Origin: Fasciolopsis buskii
Lineage: Eukaryota; Platyhelminthes; Trematoda; Plagiorchiida; Fasciolidae
Length of the DNA: 64,000 nt
Direction: 5' to 3'
NCBI GenBank assembly: GCA_008360955.1
Contig: LUCM01004076.1
Coordinates: 102,952-166,951, forward strand
The notes below the pieces were generated by a model, which had not been told where the DNA came from, searched no databases, and was given only the letters and a program-made list of their open reading frames with translations. Shown here in pieces: positions 25,901 to 40,900 of this stretch. The position numbers were made by a program, and so were the translations under genes. Within the stretch, counting starts at the first letter, position 1. Every line of letters begins with the position of its first letter.

Positions 25901-28900
25901 TTCGTTCTTTTGTTTTTGTTACCGAGACGATTCCCAATGGTCCTTCACATGTGATGATAAGGGAACTAGATTATGGTAGCTTCATCCATGCCTCAATTTC
26001 ATTTGGCAATCTGTTTGTATAACTGTGTAACTCACCATCACACCACCATTCTCTTTGAACGTTGTTTGGATAAATGTGTCCTAGTGATGCCAAATCTGGT
26101 CACTCAGCTGAAGGAATAGTGGATCAGTATTTTCGTGTAATTTGGAATTCCCCGGGCGGTTTACAAGTGAAGACTAAATCGAGACTGGCTCGAGCAAGCC
26201 AGAAACAAGTCGATAGTACTTGGAAGAAGGAAAGCTCAACTGTACTTGTATGTGGTACCCCTTAGGGTGTGACTAGGTGTAACAGCACTATGGTACGTGA
26301 AGATTCAAACGAGAGCTGAATAACATGAGAGCTGACTAACGGCGGGATATTCCGGATCAAATGGACAAAAACCATTACATAATTGACACTGCGGCATCCA
26401 TAGTCCTCGTGCTTTAGTTCCATTCCTCCTGTGGCCTACCTTACTGCATCTGAATGAAATTAAATAATTTCACCGAGCCGATAAGTGTGAAGGAAAATGC
26501 GAAATACACACTACAGTTCCTAGGTGACCCCTTCAGGCTGGTCGCTTCACGTTTTAAACAAAGCGACCGTTATCGAAGTAGAAGTTGAATCCTATATGGT
26601 GAACAACTTCGCTGTAGGAAGGGAAGATAGTAAAATGTTCTACGGAGATCGTCTAGGTGATTCACCTAGCAGTTTCAACTATAGTTTTTACAACCACCGT
26701 ACTTCCGGTCTCTGCCGCACAGCTAGCCTGGACTGTTTAGTTACTAATGTGTTCGACTCAACATCGTTTGTCCCAAGTTCAGGGTTTGATTGGGACACAG
26801 AAGGAACGCAATGTGGTCGGTAGTTTTCATCGAGGAGGAAATAGCTACATCTGAGTTCCACTTTTCCACTGGATAAGTTTAGACCTCAGGTTAGATAACG
26901 AATCATTTCAAAATTAAATGGAATCTCGTTGATCAATATATTTTAGCATACGGCTGATATTATTATATCAAACTGACTTATATTTTTATCAGTATGAATT
27001 TGTGCTACCGACCTGACCTATTCATCCCAGGGCTTGTATTTTGGTTACTGTTTTCAAGGCCTTGCCCTATCCTCAATGTAACGGCCGATCTAGTGAACAT
27101 TTGCATCTTCTCAGGCTGACTTTAGTCTTTTTCTCAAAAAATCAGACAATTTGCTTAACTATGTGATGCTGAAATTTTTGTTTGTTTGGGTGCCGTTCGG
27201 AATACAACTTCCACGTGCAAACCGCATGGTCATCCGGTCAACACTCGGGTTTTGCTCTAATTACAACTCATCTGTTGTGCATAGCCTCCATCGTACCCAA
27301 GGTTTGAACCCAGATCTCCCAACTGGAACCTTTGTGTGGTCATAGTCCGACGAGGAATCAGCCAAGTATAGAAATATCAATCTCACGCACTACCCTAAAG
27401 TAATTGTGCGCCGTATACATAGACTGAAATTGTCTATCTAGGCAGATCGTGATTCTAGTAAACTCTGGTTCTTCACTTCTCACGTCACTCGCGCACAATC
27501 GTTCCAACCTGCATCGTTGACCCCTGAACAACTATCGCGTGACCCCTATACTACTAAGTTAGGGCTCATGGCTTAAAAACGACCTTATTCCTAAACTTTG
27601 GCTATTAAAACGGTTATTCTGTGATTAGCGTCCTACTTGTCTATAGCCGCGATAGTCAAGTCGATTTTTTTCAGCCACGTCTTTTAGCAAAGCAAATGGC
27701 CGCTTTTTACTAAAACAAAATTTGTATGCGTGCACATGCTGTAAATTAGTCCGGGGAGGGGTTAAAAGCAAATCTGCTCCGAAGTGTGACGTTTCCACCA
27801 AATGATCTTATTAGCTTGAAACAGTCCGAGCAAATTCCTAACCAAATTAACGCACGCATACGATGCCTAGCGATGCTTAGTGATTTGCTCATTTCAAGCT
27901 TTTCGACTGGAGTTCTAACCAGTCTGAATACCTTTGGTTACACTTCGTCCATCGCAGTGTCCATCTCTGCCTGAATATTGTAACTTCTGACTCACGGAAC
28001 ACAACGACCTAATGTGAACGGCTTGATCAGATTAAGATATCTCATGAAAATCGGGGAACCCGCGAACAACTATTGAAGATTGAAAAAACCTTTCTTCACT
28101 TTCAAAACGGTACACATTAGTCCTAGTCGGAATTTAGTTCACTATCCAGCGTGCGTGTCCATGTGTACATGACTATGCATGCTGGAGAAGTGCTGATCTT
28201 TGTCAACCCACTGGTCAATCTGGTCCTGACTGCCTTATTTCGATCCGTCATGAGGCACCTGTTTTTTCTGAGATCCCCAGTTCGCTTTGAGTATGATATA
28301 CAGTCAATGCATTTAACTGTTTGTCTTTTCGTGCAAACCGTTAACAATTGACTGATTCAGTTGTTTCTTCGAACCCGTCACTTGTGCCTCGGTAAGTTGT
28401 CTCTCCTCGTGCCTCATCGCGTGATGCACTTTATATTATTCGCCTTAGAAATAATATATTATATAGAAAGTATAGATGGGTCACAGAGTTAGAATGGTTC
28501 AGCACAGACAAGTAGATTGATTTTGCACCCCCCGGTTGGCTGGCATGGCAAACGGTGTACAGTAAGTGCATCCCACGTGAGCAATTATAATTGTTTTAAT
28601 CGTTTCATAATGTCATCGTCATCAGCCGGTCTGAGTCATCATCAAACCGAATGGGCCTTAGACTGATGAAGAAGATTGTATGTATCATCTGCGATCCCGA
28701 CTAGCTAGCTGCGGGGTGTTTTTTTGTTTGCACATGGTGTGATTTTTATGGCTTACTCGGAATCCACTGTGGTCTGTTGGAGTCGGCCCATTTCAGCTGA
28801 AAGACGGGACATCTAGACCGCTGTCCATTGGCCTGTGTTTGTGTATAAACGTTTTCATGCACATGCGGGCGACCCCAGCTATGTGAGCACAACTCAAAAC

Positions 28901-31900
28901 TGTCCCAGTTGTTAAGATCTTTACGCTGTTGCATTCAAACCTCAGTATTTGTTGAACTAGACGAACAATGTTGTGGATACGTATCTGTAGTTTTTTCTTC
29001 ATTGTAACTGTCCCTGAATGCAAATACTGACACCAACGAAATTCTGATTTCCAGGTTGGCCATATGTTGTGTTGAAAAAACGAGGTCAACTCTCAAAGCC
29101 CACTAACTGACCAGTCACTTCACATGTCCTCATATTTGCTTTTCAGACTAGCGTCCAAATTTGGGGTGCTAGAGTTCAATAAATTAGTGACAGACAGTCT
29201 GGAAGATTTAGCGTCTATGGTGTTCGACTCGGAATCAATCAACCAAGGTTTTAACTTCTGTCGAGGGGGTGTAGATATGCGTTGCTAACAGCTAAAAAGA
29301 ACAAAAGAGATGTGATTAGTATTCGTGCTGTAAGGCGAAACAACTCAAAAGATGACGGATAAGCCGTCGCAGGGCTCTCTTAACTAACTGGCAAGTAATT
29401 CTAAGTCACATCGCCTCCCTGCTCTGCCTAAAAACCGATGTGCGAGCCCTACATGAATATCTTTAGATAAAAAACCTAACAGTCAAGATAGCCGAGCTGT
29501 TTCCAAACAGATTGTCTAGCAAAGATAACAGTACCACAAGTTATTATGGAATAGAACGAGAAGATGGATTTTATCGTCCCGTCACTAACTTCTTTTAAGT
29601 AACTGTCGGTTTCAGTTACACTAATCGGCTAGCAAGGCAGACGACCGCTGTGTTTGAAAAGCCTGAACACACCCCGGGGCTTTATACTGCCGGAAACGTT
29701 TTAAGAATTGACAAGATCAACGTTAAGGCTTGCTATTCCGACCAATAGTCAGTGGTGAACGTTCGACAGAAAGTTCATTCGAGTTCTGCTGAAATGTGCG
29801 ACATGCTTGCGGCGGTATTTTGGAACTTCACGAGGCTTAGCGATGTGTGTTACCCGATAGCACTAAAGCCGCTCCGTAAAATGACATCACATACTTCCGG
29901 AACAACTTTACCTGAAAGACCTAACCATGAATTTAGATGTTTCTTTCGTTCATACTCATATATGATAGCAGCTGAACGTGAGAAGTTGCTTTTTGTGACA
30001 TTTTGTGGACCGAAAATTGGTTGATTAAACAATAATTTCCCCCTTATTTTATGGCTTTTGCCATACTGGATGCCCCTAGTTGGACGGAGTGATATCATCA
30101 ACCAGAAAGCGGTCCGCAGGTCTATTTCGAGCTTTCATTGTGATGATCTTGTTCACAGTTTAACTTTGGTCTCTTGTAAGCAAGCTACCCTGGGAAAAAC
30201 TGAACCGCAGCTTTTGGGCTGTTTATAACGCCGGTACTGCCGGAAGAAAAGATCGATCAGTCAGCCAATCGATGGACCGATCGAACAGAAAATAACTACA
30301 TGTTTCTCTCCATGAGATATATACTGCCGTCACATATGTACCAAAACCGAAGTACAATGGAGTGTGTTGATGGGCAGGCGAAATTTGGTAGCCTGAATGA
30401 GGTTACTTGTGATCAACTGCCCGTTAGACTCTCACCTAGTCACCTAGCCTAATTGGATGATGTCAGCGTATCTTGTATGTCAAGACCGAGACTGTACGGT
30501 TATCAGCAAAACCCCACAATGGATTCTTCCTATTCAACTTCTCCAATTATACGGTGGAGTAACTGAGCACGAACGAGATCGCAGTAAGCTGATGAAAGTG
30601 CCAGCCCAGAAATCAGATCCCCTCGGATAAAGTTGAACAGTCGACCCCGGATACATGTGCGCGTTGAATCCTAAATCTTGACTCACCCTATTCGCGTCTG
30701 ACCGAATTCCACGGTCTCAGAGACAGAAGTTGTGCGTGGGGATTTTTTTACAGCTGATTAGTTTGACCTGGTCTTTCAACCGGCAAACTGGAATGGTTGG
30801 GCTTGCCACGTGGTAATTTATTTTGCTTTTTAAAAATAATCTTTCCATTTTTGTGGTCAGGCAAATTAGCCTCTAAACTCCTTCGCATTGTCAGAGATTG
30901 CCAATCATCATAGTTTTGAGCAAACCGCTGTAAACGGTCGATTCTGATTGACAGTAGACGAGTTCGAAATTCAGACGGATGTTTAGCTTGCGAAGTTCAC
31001 AGAAAGTTAGTTCGACCAGAAATTTATTGATGGATTAGGTAAATAGTATTCTAAATAGGATCAGGATCCGTTCAATTCTAAAATATTGTCATAATTTATC
31101 CACGTCAAATATCAAAATGTTGACGCTTAGAAGTATTACTCTTTAAACTGTCCCCGAAATTTCCGTCATTGCATCGGACTAGGTCCAGTGGAAATTGACA
31201 ACCGACATCACCGGGTCAGAAAGTGGGATTGTGAACCATCATCATGACAGTCTGTGGAGAAGTTTGAGCGATTTTGACTACACATTTGATCGTGCTGCCT
31301 TGACCGGCTTATCCGAACCATTAAGTCTCGTACTGGCACACGGAACCGGTTTGTTTGATACGTCTGCAATGCGGCTCACAAACTCCCCGAATATGTCACG
31401 AAATTCTGTGCGCCGAAAACGTCATCAAATTCAGTATCTGCATCCGCTTGCCGTGCATCCAGACGTGATTCCATCCGATGAGTACGATCAGTCCCAGAGT
31501 GAAATTGATCCAATAGCGTTGGCCTATGACTGGGTTCACGATCTGATATTTTGGACGAATGGGACATCGCGGACAGTTCATGCGACACACCGTGCATCTG
31601 GTTGGTCGAAACTTTTGCTGAAAATGAGCGAAGGCAACCAGCCGTTGGGCATTGTAGTAGATCCCAGGTTTGCAAAAATCTACTGGATTACCCGTGGGCG
31701 CCAGTCCATGATCGAGTCAATGGATATGGATGGCCAGGTATGTTTTTGACTACCGAAGTATTCAATTCAGCTGCAGTTCCAAAATGGCCTTATATCTCCG
31801 GTTGGAATGGATTTTCAACACGTTTATAGGTGGTTATAAATGTTCATAAATGGAGTTACGATAGAATAAATGTTAGTAACGGTAACGCGGAAATAGTAAT

Positions 31901-34900
31901 AAATACTGTTGAAAGATCATTTCTCGTCAGACAGTGGTTAAACGGATGCCTTATGTGGTAAGGTATCATTGATATTCGACGTACTCTTGTACAAGTTTAG
32001 AGCCACTTGGGTTTAGGTGAAGTGAATGGGAAAACACATTCGGCAAGAATAGTATGCTGAGGAATGAGTTGAGTCAACCACTGTTAGAGAATAGCTTGTT
32101 GCATTAGAAGTATTTATAATTTGTGAAACTGACTAAAATACAGAAAGAGATACCTCTGAATCTACAGGAAATAACAAATTTTTAGTCAGGGACTAGAAAA
32201 GACTACGGAAAACATTAAGGAATAGGTGAAACTACGCAAGATAGCACAAACTATTTAGGTGGAGTTCAAACCATTTCACCGTCGGTCTGTTCCCCACTTG
32301 GCACGCTTCACAGGGATTGCAACCTCCATACTGAATCGATTGTACTTGGTTGTTTTAATCATAAGCGAAGTTAAAAGTTGGAAGTAAAATTGAAGGATCA
32401 TCAAGGATCGCAGGTGAACGCATAGAAGAGTGGAGGTCGTGCCCTTCCGAATTCATTGCTGATCTGACCGAACCAGACGGGGTTTTGCGCAAGGGTAACC
32501 CAAGCGTGCTTAACTGATCTAGCCACGTATTGCTTTATTTTCAATATATCCGTTGGGACAGTTGCTTATCACGAAACCCTTAACCCCTTTGTTTGAAAAG
32601 TGAAGAGAAATTCCCTTAAATCCAATCGTGTGATTGAATGACCGAAGACAATAAATTGCTTAATTCCGATTTAGTCCCAATCGAAATATCATCGGGCACT
32701 CGATCTGGAGTTCGTCAGTGGTTCTGGCCAAGTTACATTTGTGAAACAAAAAAAGAAAGAGACATGATAGTCGGTGAGTCGCCACTCTCATCGACGACTG
32801 GTATTACATCAGTAGTACAACACAATTATTGCTTTTATTATTAATAATATCGATACTGTTACTGGTAATTCTACTGCTGCTACTACTGTTGATAGTAATA
32901 TTAATGATTACAAAATGTTAGTAGTATTGAAAACGGCAACCCTGTGAACCGTTCAATCCATTCAAGTGGAGGCAAAAACAAAATTTTCCGCACCTCGAGA
33001 TCACATCGCAGTTTGGAGTAATATTGGAATAAATGGTGACTAGTTGGTTCTTAATTCTTTGTCATTTTCCTTCTCCTCTGACCTATTTTTTCCGGTGTCA
33101 AATGGCTATATTTGGTGCTTTCCAAAGTCAGAATTTAGCCGAATATTGTTGCGTCTGTGGATAAACAATTTCAAAATCAACGAGAAGAGTCCGTTATTCC
33201 GTAGAATTTGTGACACTTGTAGCCGGCCCGTCAACCGATGAGCATGCGGTCGTAAACCAGCGAGTGATTCGGCAGACGTTTACTGCAACGCGGACATGAT
33301 CTCTGAACTCTCGAGGTCCACGCGCATACGCTCCGAAAGACCGGTTCACTCAATCGGGCAAATCCATGCGAAATCAGCCATCAAGTCAGGCCTGTACGCC
33401 GACCGAATTGGCCTGCAAATGTCAAGGTGCACGAGTGCATACATCTGCATGATTATTACTCTCCCTCATGCTAGATCATTTTAGTCCTACCTGAATCCAA
33501 TTCGTGGAACATCAGGGAAAAATCCCCAATTTGAAGAACGTTTTCCTTCTCGGAAACTTTTAGTCCCTAATCCCCCTCAGCTTTTCTTGTTTCTTAAGTC
33601 CATTTATGTCTTTTTTCGGTCTCGAAACTAAGCTGATGTAAAATGAAGATGATAGGTCCGATTTGGGCAAAGGAACTGTAGCAACACGGCTGATAGTTGG
33701 CCGTTTAGAAACTTTCACGATTAAAATAGGAAAATTCCCCTATGTATTTCTTCATCAAAATGTCGGTTTTAGGGGGGGTGACATTGGAACAGAGAACAGC
33801 GTGGTCTATCGCTACCTAAGGCTGTGATTGTACGTTTTCACGGAAGCAATTTTTAAAATAAGAGGCTTACCTCTTGTTGGGTTAAATATGCGATAAGGTT
33901 TTGTTACAACCTCGGATGTATTCATTTTTAGAACTACTATTTATGCTTCAAATCAACCTTAGAAACGCTATATATAGTATAAAAATTACCGTGTATACAC
34001 ACTGTTTTGTTCTTAGTATGATATGCTAAAAACAAGTTTAATTCTATAAATTTATTCACATTTCCCCAGTTGAATTTCTGTGTTCGAACTTAGTGGCCTA
34101 AGCTTGCCGAAATGTTGGTTTCTTAACCGCATAACGATGACTCCGGCCTTTGACGTGAAACATTCACGATAACTGATTAAGATAACAGAAGAGGAAAATA
34201 GAAAACAGGCCCGTATTACATCTCTATCACTTGATAGATGTGACATGCTAACATAAAAAAATGTCAGTGAGCTTGGTGTTGAGCTAGGGTGATAATTATA
34301 GTTCGCTCGAGACTCCATTCTTAATTCAAGAATTTTTCAGACATGCTCTGCTGTAAGGATTCTTAATGGTCCTAGTAGAAAATACCTTTAGTTTAATATG
34401 TGGTCCACTATTCTTTGAGGAGAATCCAGGTCTTAAAATCTGCATTTCATAAATGAAGGAAATCCCCAAATGCGTGGCTTGGCAAGTGAGACGGACAACT
34501 TGGAACATTTGGACTAAGCAGCAGAAAAATGAGAACACATCATCTGCTGCTTCGGCATTGGTGTTCTCAAATTACCCACTCAGTGCACGGGGAATCCTTC
34601 GGTAACCTAAGTACACACCATACGACTGTCACGTCTACTGTAATTTACAGTTAGAACAATGGAAATACAGGGGAACCGGAGATGTGTGAAAATTTTCTTA
34701 TATAACTCCATGTTATATCGTAAAGTGATCGTTTTATATCAGTCACATGTAGCTAGTGCATCCTGCCCACGGTCAGAATGGTTTCAGATTGACCGCTCCC
34801 GTGCCCACATGGTTTGAGGTCTGATGCCTGTTTTTCTGGTGCTATTGTCTCTCGCGGACAAACAATACACGAAAGGAAAATTAAAAGGCGTACTTTTTAT

Positions 34901-37900
34901 TGGCCTTTTGGAGTACGTGCTACGACTGTTTCAAGTCGCTGCAGAGCGTATTTGTTGGATCACAACATTCAACAGTATTGGAAAAAGGCCGGGAATTTGT
35001 CACTGTCGAAACTCCACCCCATTCCACTTTTGTTAGATGCCTACAGGAATCAACGAGAGAACCGATGACCGAACAACCACATGCGGGATGGACTAATCCC
35101 GTGGATCAGTAACCCAAGGACATAACGTCACTATGACGAAATCAATAGCATCACCGACTGTCGACCGTTAGGGACTGTGTAATTGACAGTTACCGCTTAA
35201 CTTTCTCTGTTGGCCATTTCCCAATCAGTAACATATTCGCAATATCAAATCTAAATGAATATTCGATAACGAGTAAAGCGAAAAACGAGAAATGAACCAT
35301 AAAAGGGTGCAACATGAAGTATGGTACAAAAATCGTTCCTTCTGTGAACAGAGAAATGTTTAATAGCCCTGCATCTCACCATGTCAGGTGATATCTAAAA
35401 TTGATTTTTAAAATATTGTAACTGAATACACTTCGTCAGCCACTGTTTAATCGCAACTGATCAAGGTGATTTGATCAGTCTAAATCCGTTTTTTCCGACT
35501 GATCAGTGCACCATCACGTTAACAACGAAACGTCACCACGTGGTACGATAAATTTGGACTTTCAAAGGGTCCTATTCACTTTTCTAATGCGCAGCAAGTT
35601 AGATTCTTTTTCTCTCTGTGTCGTGCGCATCTCTTGCAAGTATCAATGATACTAGGCTGCAGTCAGAAAAAAGTAATTTTTCAGAGAGATTGAAATTTGG
35701 TTTATCTTAAGCTGTATTCAGTCCAATGTATCCAAAAGGTTCAGATGCCTCGCACTTGTCCCGTTTGTTAGTCCAATTTGAAAGCAACGTTGAAAATACA
35801 TGAATATCAAACGGATACTCGTGCAATCTTAGGTACACATAGCTACACCTCTCCGTTTTCATTAAACCTGGGCAAGGCAATATTTGTTCCAATCTGTCGG
35901 CGGCACTGCCAAAAGGACGAAGTGTGGTACGTGTTGCATTCACCGTTTTGTGTACTACAGGTGGCAAAACCATTTTCTTATAAAGATTTCGTCAACCGTC
36001 ATTACTATTATTATTATTATTACTATTATTCTTTGTTGTTGTTGTTGCTGATACTGCTGCTGCTGCTTTATTAGTGGTATTTCCGTTACAAACAATTTCG
36101 TGTCTTGTTTATCTGGAAACCAAGTCAAAGATAGGAAGAATCTGCGGTCACTGATCATGTAAAGAATTAAAGAAAGAAGCCCTGTGGGTATTTACATCGG
36201 TGATTTTCAAGTAATGACAAAGTCTTTCATTACCCCTTTGTTTTCATTTTTACACCGGAAGACAACAACCGCAGAAGTGCACTTGGACAAAAAGTCAAAC
36301 AATGAACAATAAGGTTATCGGTCTTATGAAACTGGTTGACTGTTGAGTGACAAGTTCATGCTTAGTATACTTATCCGACCATGGGGTATTTGGGAGATGT
36401 GCGTGTTCTCATCATGTTTCGATGACTGTATAATGCATCAAGTGTACTCAGTGATAAAATATCGTTCGCTCTACTCGAATTTAGTCCCTCATTTTAGTTG
36501 TTGGGCTGGATGGACAATGGAACAATCAGGAAATTAAAAATAGACAGATTTGATTGAGTAGAACGTGTCGAACATCCGGGCACGGATTCATGAAATACTT
36601 TCACTTGATGAATCGGGAAGAACCGGACGGATAGTCATGGGAGTTCAACAGCCTAGATGCAAAACACAGGCCAGTGGCCAAAAAGGGTCCCATTGATCGC
36701 AAAGTTCATGGGCCAGGCACCTCGTGAGACCACTAGCATCAAAATCGCCTTCTATTGGCGGTGATACGGTGTATGTTTGAGTAACACGTTTTTTCTTTCC
36801 TATCCAGCTGATAGAAGAAACAGATGACAGCCTGGAAACCGAAAATTTCCAACAGGCATGGTCCTAAATGCCATCGAGAGACGCGCGTAGGAAATAGGAC
36901 AATCTTGTTTTGGAAATTCTCAGATTTAGACACATTATGGTAAGTGCCACGCTCATCTGAGGCGGGTCTGTGTGGTGTCCAGTTTTAAACTTTCGTTGGT
37001 GGACATTCGCCGACAGTTGGATCCACCCGAGTTTTCTCACCTAATGACAAGTTGAAACTGCCTAACCACCGGAGGTTCGTAATCGCACTTTAGTGGAGGT
37101 GAAAACGTCATTACTTTAGAACAATTTAAGCAGGGAATATCCTGGATGGCTTTTTCGTCACGGTACAATGCATAAAAGGTCCGATTTCTGAACCCGATAA
37201 GCACCCCAAGAGATGGAAATCCAGTTGGATGTATTCATTACACGATTCCAGTCGGTTTGTGTTGTTTCCCAGTTGAGTTGAACAACGCACAGCACTGAAA
37301 CACACGCCATCGGTACTCGACATCACACAATAGCACAATAGCTCAAGCATGTGGCCTAGGAGGGCATTAACACACCAAGGCTGGGCTCGGGCCTTCAAGT
37401 TCCGTATTTTCATAACAGAACTGAACGGACCAGATGCCCCTTTTAGTGGGCAGTCACACAGAAGCAAAGCGTGGAATTCTAACGGCTAGCCCAACCCGCG
37501 AGCGAGGGACAGAAGAGCAACACAGACCACAGCCGTGCGTTCATTGGTGACCCACCAATACGAGTCAACAGTCAAGTGAGCTCTATCGTTCATATAGTTG
37601 TGTGCTGTGGTTTTGGTCGATAGAGGAAACAACCAATCACAGAGCGAACTCTTGTAAATCTTTATATGACCTTACAAATTTTCAAACGCGCAATATTAAA
37701 AATAACGTCAACTTCAAAATACCTCGGAAAGTATAGGTTTTTGTTGAAATATAATAACAAAATTACAAAGAAGGCAGTGTGGCCACTGTCTATAACAGCT
37801 TATTTTTAATCAGGTCATGGATAAGTTAATCTCAGTATATTTTGCGCGAACACGAAAATGGGACCTGGGTAATTAAATGACAGAAGACTGTCAAAGAGGC

Positions 37901-40900
37901 TATTTCCAGGAGCGTCTGAGATTGCAGTTCACGATATTGGATATTGTGAAATACAAATGCACCAAGAGGAATTACTATAATATCGTTAAGGCACACCACT
38001 AGACAAACATCCATTTTTCCGGTTTAAAGGGGTTGGTAAAAGGGAACTACTCAATTCATTATCGCACATCAGCTGTCAAGGATTGCCTCAGATTCCTTAC
38101 TGATCAAGACCTTCCAGCCACGACCATTCGCTCCGGGTTTGAATCCCCTTGTCGGTCTTGGTGAATATCTAATCCCCCCGAGGGTTCTAAACAGACCGGC
38201 TAGAACAGCTCCACAGCCAATTTACGGTTTTCAATGCTTGATCAAGAATGGTAACCATCTATGGTTATTCGTTTCACAAAAACTACTCCGTGGGTATTCA
38301 GTTAGAATCAGACGAAAGAATGAAACTGTTCAAGCCATTTATTTTGGTATGAAACGATGGTTCGCAAACCGTAATTTGGAAGCAATATTTGGCTATTTAC
38401 TACCGGTGATGGCCAATCGGATCACATGTTTATCATCGCAAAGTTCGGAAGCTCCAATTTCATCACAATGAAATCTCCAGGGCTTGCAATAGTTCATTGT
38501 CACCCAGATCATCACAACTGATCCGTTAAAATTTCAGGTAATGTTTTGTTGATCGAATTTTGGTTCACTTGGAAATGTTCACGGTAGATGGGATCTTCTA
38601 TTCATAAGTCACCAAATATGTTATGAATCTTCAATAAACCAGGCTGACTTTCACGAACCTGCCGAATGATTGACACAGGTAGCCAGTTTTATTTCACCAA
38701 ACTGGCTTTAGCGGTTTAATAGATTACGGATTTATTGTTCATTGTCATCCTGTTCTCTGAGATATGTTCAAACCTATGAGCTCACACTACCCACAAGGCT
38801 GATCCTAGATGACACTTTTACTGAATTTTCAGTTAGTGTAACCCTAAGCAGGTTAGTGTTGTTTTTCTTTACTCGCTCTGTATCACTGTCCGACTTGGTA
38901 TTTACGGACACTGTTGCAGGTCCGCATTCAGATTCACGTTGATTCTGACTCTTTCCTGAACAGTAATGACACCAGTTTAACAAAGTCTAACAGGAATCTC
39001 CATCTTTAAAATGTGAGCTACCATTAAAGTACTGAAGTGCTTCTACACCGAATCTATAAGAAGGCTTTAGTAAAATAAATACCGAAAACTGAGAGAAGAG
39101 TGGCCAGTTGAACAGACAAACATGAATCAGCTACGAAAATGCATGATCCACTCTCGTTCACGCTTGTTCACGAGGATCAAGAAGGTCAAGTTTAGTGTGG
39201 ATCAAGCTGAAATTCTAGGTCAAGCAACCACGAAGCATGCAAGGATGTTTTCGGAAGTCTAGAGTTCTTCAAATCATTTAATCAATGGTAATATCGAACT
39301 GAATCACGTGTGCGGTTGGATGAACAGCAAACGGTTCAGCTAATTAGGTTCGGATTATTTTTGCGGAGAAATCTGTGGAGTTGAACAGTCGACCATTCAC
39401 ACACTTAAAGTTGGACAGCGGTACAATTTAAGAGCTCATGCCAAACGTTGATCATCCGGATCCAGAGTTTAGTCTATTCGAGATCAAGTGGAATGAAGAA
39501 GGTCGAATTTCGAATTTCACGGCCGTCGGTGAGATCTATGGTAAAAATTGCTGACGTCCCGTAAAAGTAAAAGATCACCAACTGTACACGCTTACTGACG
39601 CCATTAATTTGGATGGCGGTGGAATGTTTGTGATATAAGCGGCATGGTGTGATCGGACCCTCGCAGACATCAGCTATGATCAAAAAACTCTTCAAAACTA
39701 TTAGGATGCGGATATATTTTATTATCTAGGCTGTTAGGTACATCTTTCCAGTTGATCGGAAGTCAAATGAATCGTTTTTTTGTGAACAGAGATGGTTTTA
39801 CAACTACTATTTTACCTAATCAGAATGACTTTTGACTTGTAGTTGGGCTGCGTTATATAAGCCATTCCTTGAGTTAGGAAGCGTTGCTGGAATCGGTAAC
39901 ATAATAATGCGTGTGAAAATCCCAATCAATGAACGGCCCTGGGTACTGGTTCACGAGATTCTCCTGCGAGATGGTAGAAGGCATTAATTACCCTGGCTAC
40001 AGTGGAATCAGTAGCTTTCTAGTTTTCGAAATTTCCCTTTATTTCCGGGGTTTTATATTCACAACTTTTTGCCTTTTTGACCAACATCAATTCCGTGGGT
40101 TGGTTGGTTGTAGACGGTATTGTAAGGTGGTAAACAAATTAAGAGAAGATTAGTGTCTAGTTGGTGATAGAGAGAAACTTAAATGAGTTCAACAAACTTT
40201 CGCCGAAAGGAAGTGAAGTTAAGGTAGTTCGGTATGAATAGGGGGGACTGAGTCCGAGAATTTTCTGTTCAAGTCACATACTTTCGAGTTCAGAAAGGCT
40301 ATCCAATATGTAAAAATGATTTGATTTCGGGCAATAGCGGCAGATCGACATTGATCCGATAAGGAGCACTCACATCACTTTATGGCTCCGGTGAAACTGT
40401 CTAGAACTAACGTCCATTTGGTTAACTAGATATACCAGCTTATAGATGATTACTAAAAGCTGTAGGTTTTTTGTAATCGGGCGAATAATTCCAAGACTGT
40501 GAGACTAGCTCTCCTAACAGAATAAGTCGGCGTTTGAGACTAAGCCAAATCACTTAGTTTTGCCGGTTACTTTTAATCGAGGCTTTTCAATCGTTTTTGT
40601 ATTGTCTGTTATAAGCCGCTAGGTTTTGCATACGCAAGCACGGACCGGGTAGGTAGCACTTCGTTAGATGCACTCATTCGTCTGGAATTCTGTATCGAGA
40701 CCATAATGAGTCGCGAAGTTATGAGAACGCTCACATAGCACAGCCCATAGGAAGCTTAACCTAGGCTCGGACCTGGCCGTTTGGTTGGGTGGCAGAACCC
40801 AGGTACTTGAATTGATGCATGCATTCCAAATTTTATCTATTGACGTAGAAAGAGTGCATTAAATCTGGTGAAGCCGTGAATAATTTCGTTTTGGAAGGGT

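Noticed and set aside
27290..27330. B-box-like GGGTTCAAACC on the minus strand
   Set aside because: No A box or tail found; too little to call a SINE.
31376..31675. Minus-strand ORFs over exon 9
   Set aside because: Shadows of the propeller exon; no independent motif.
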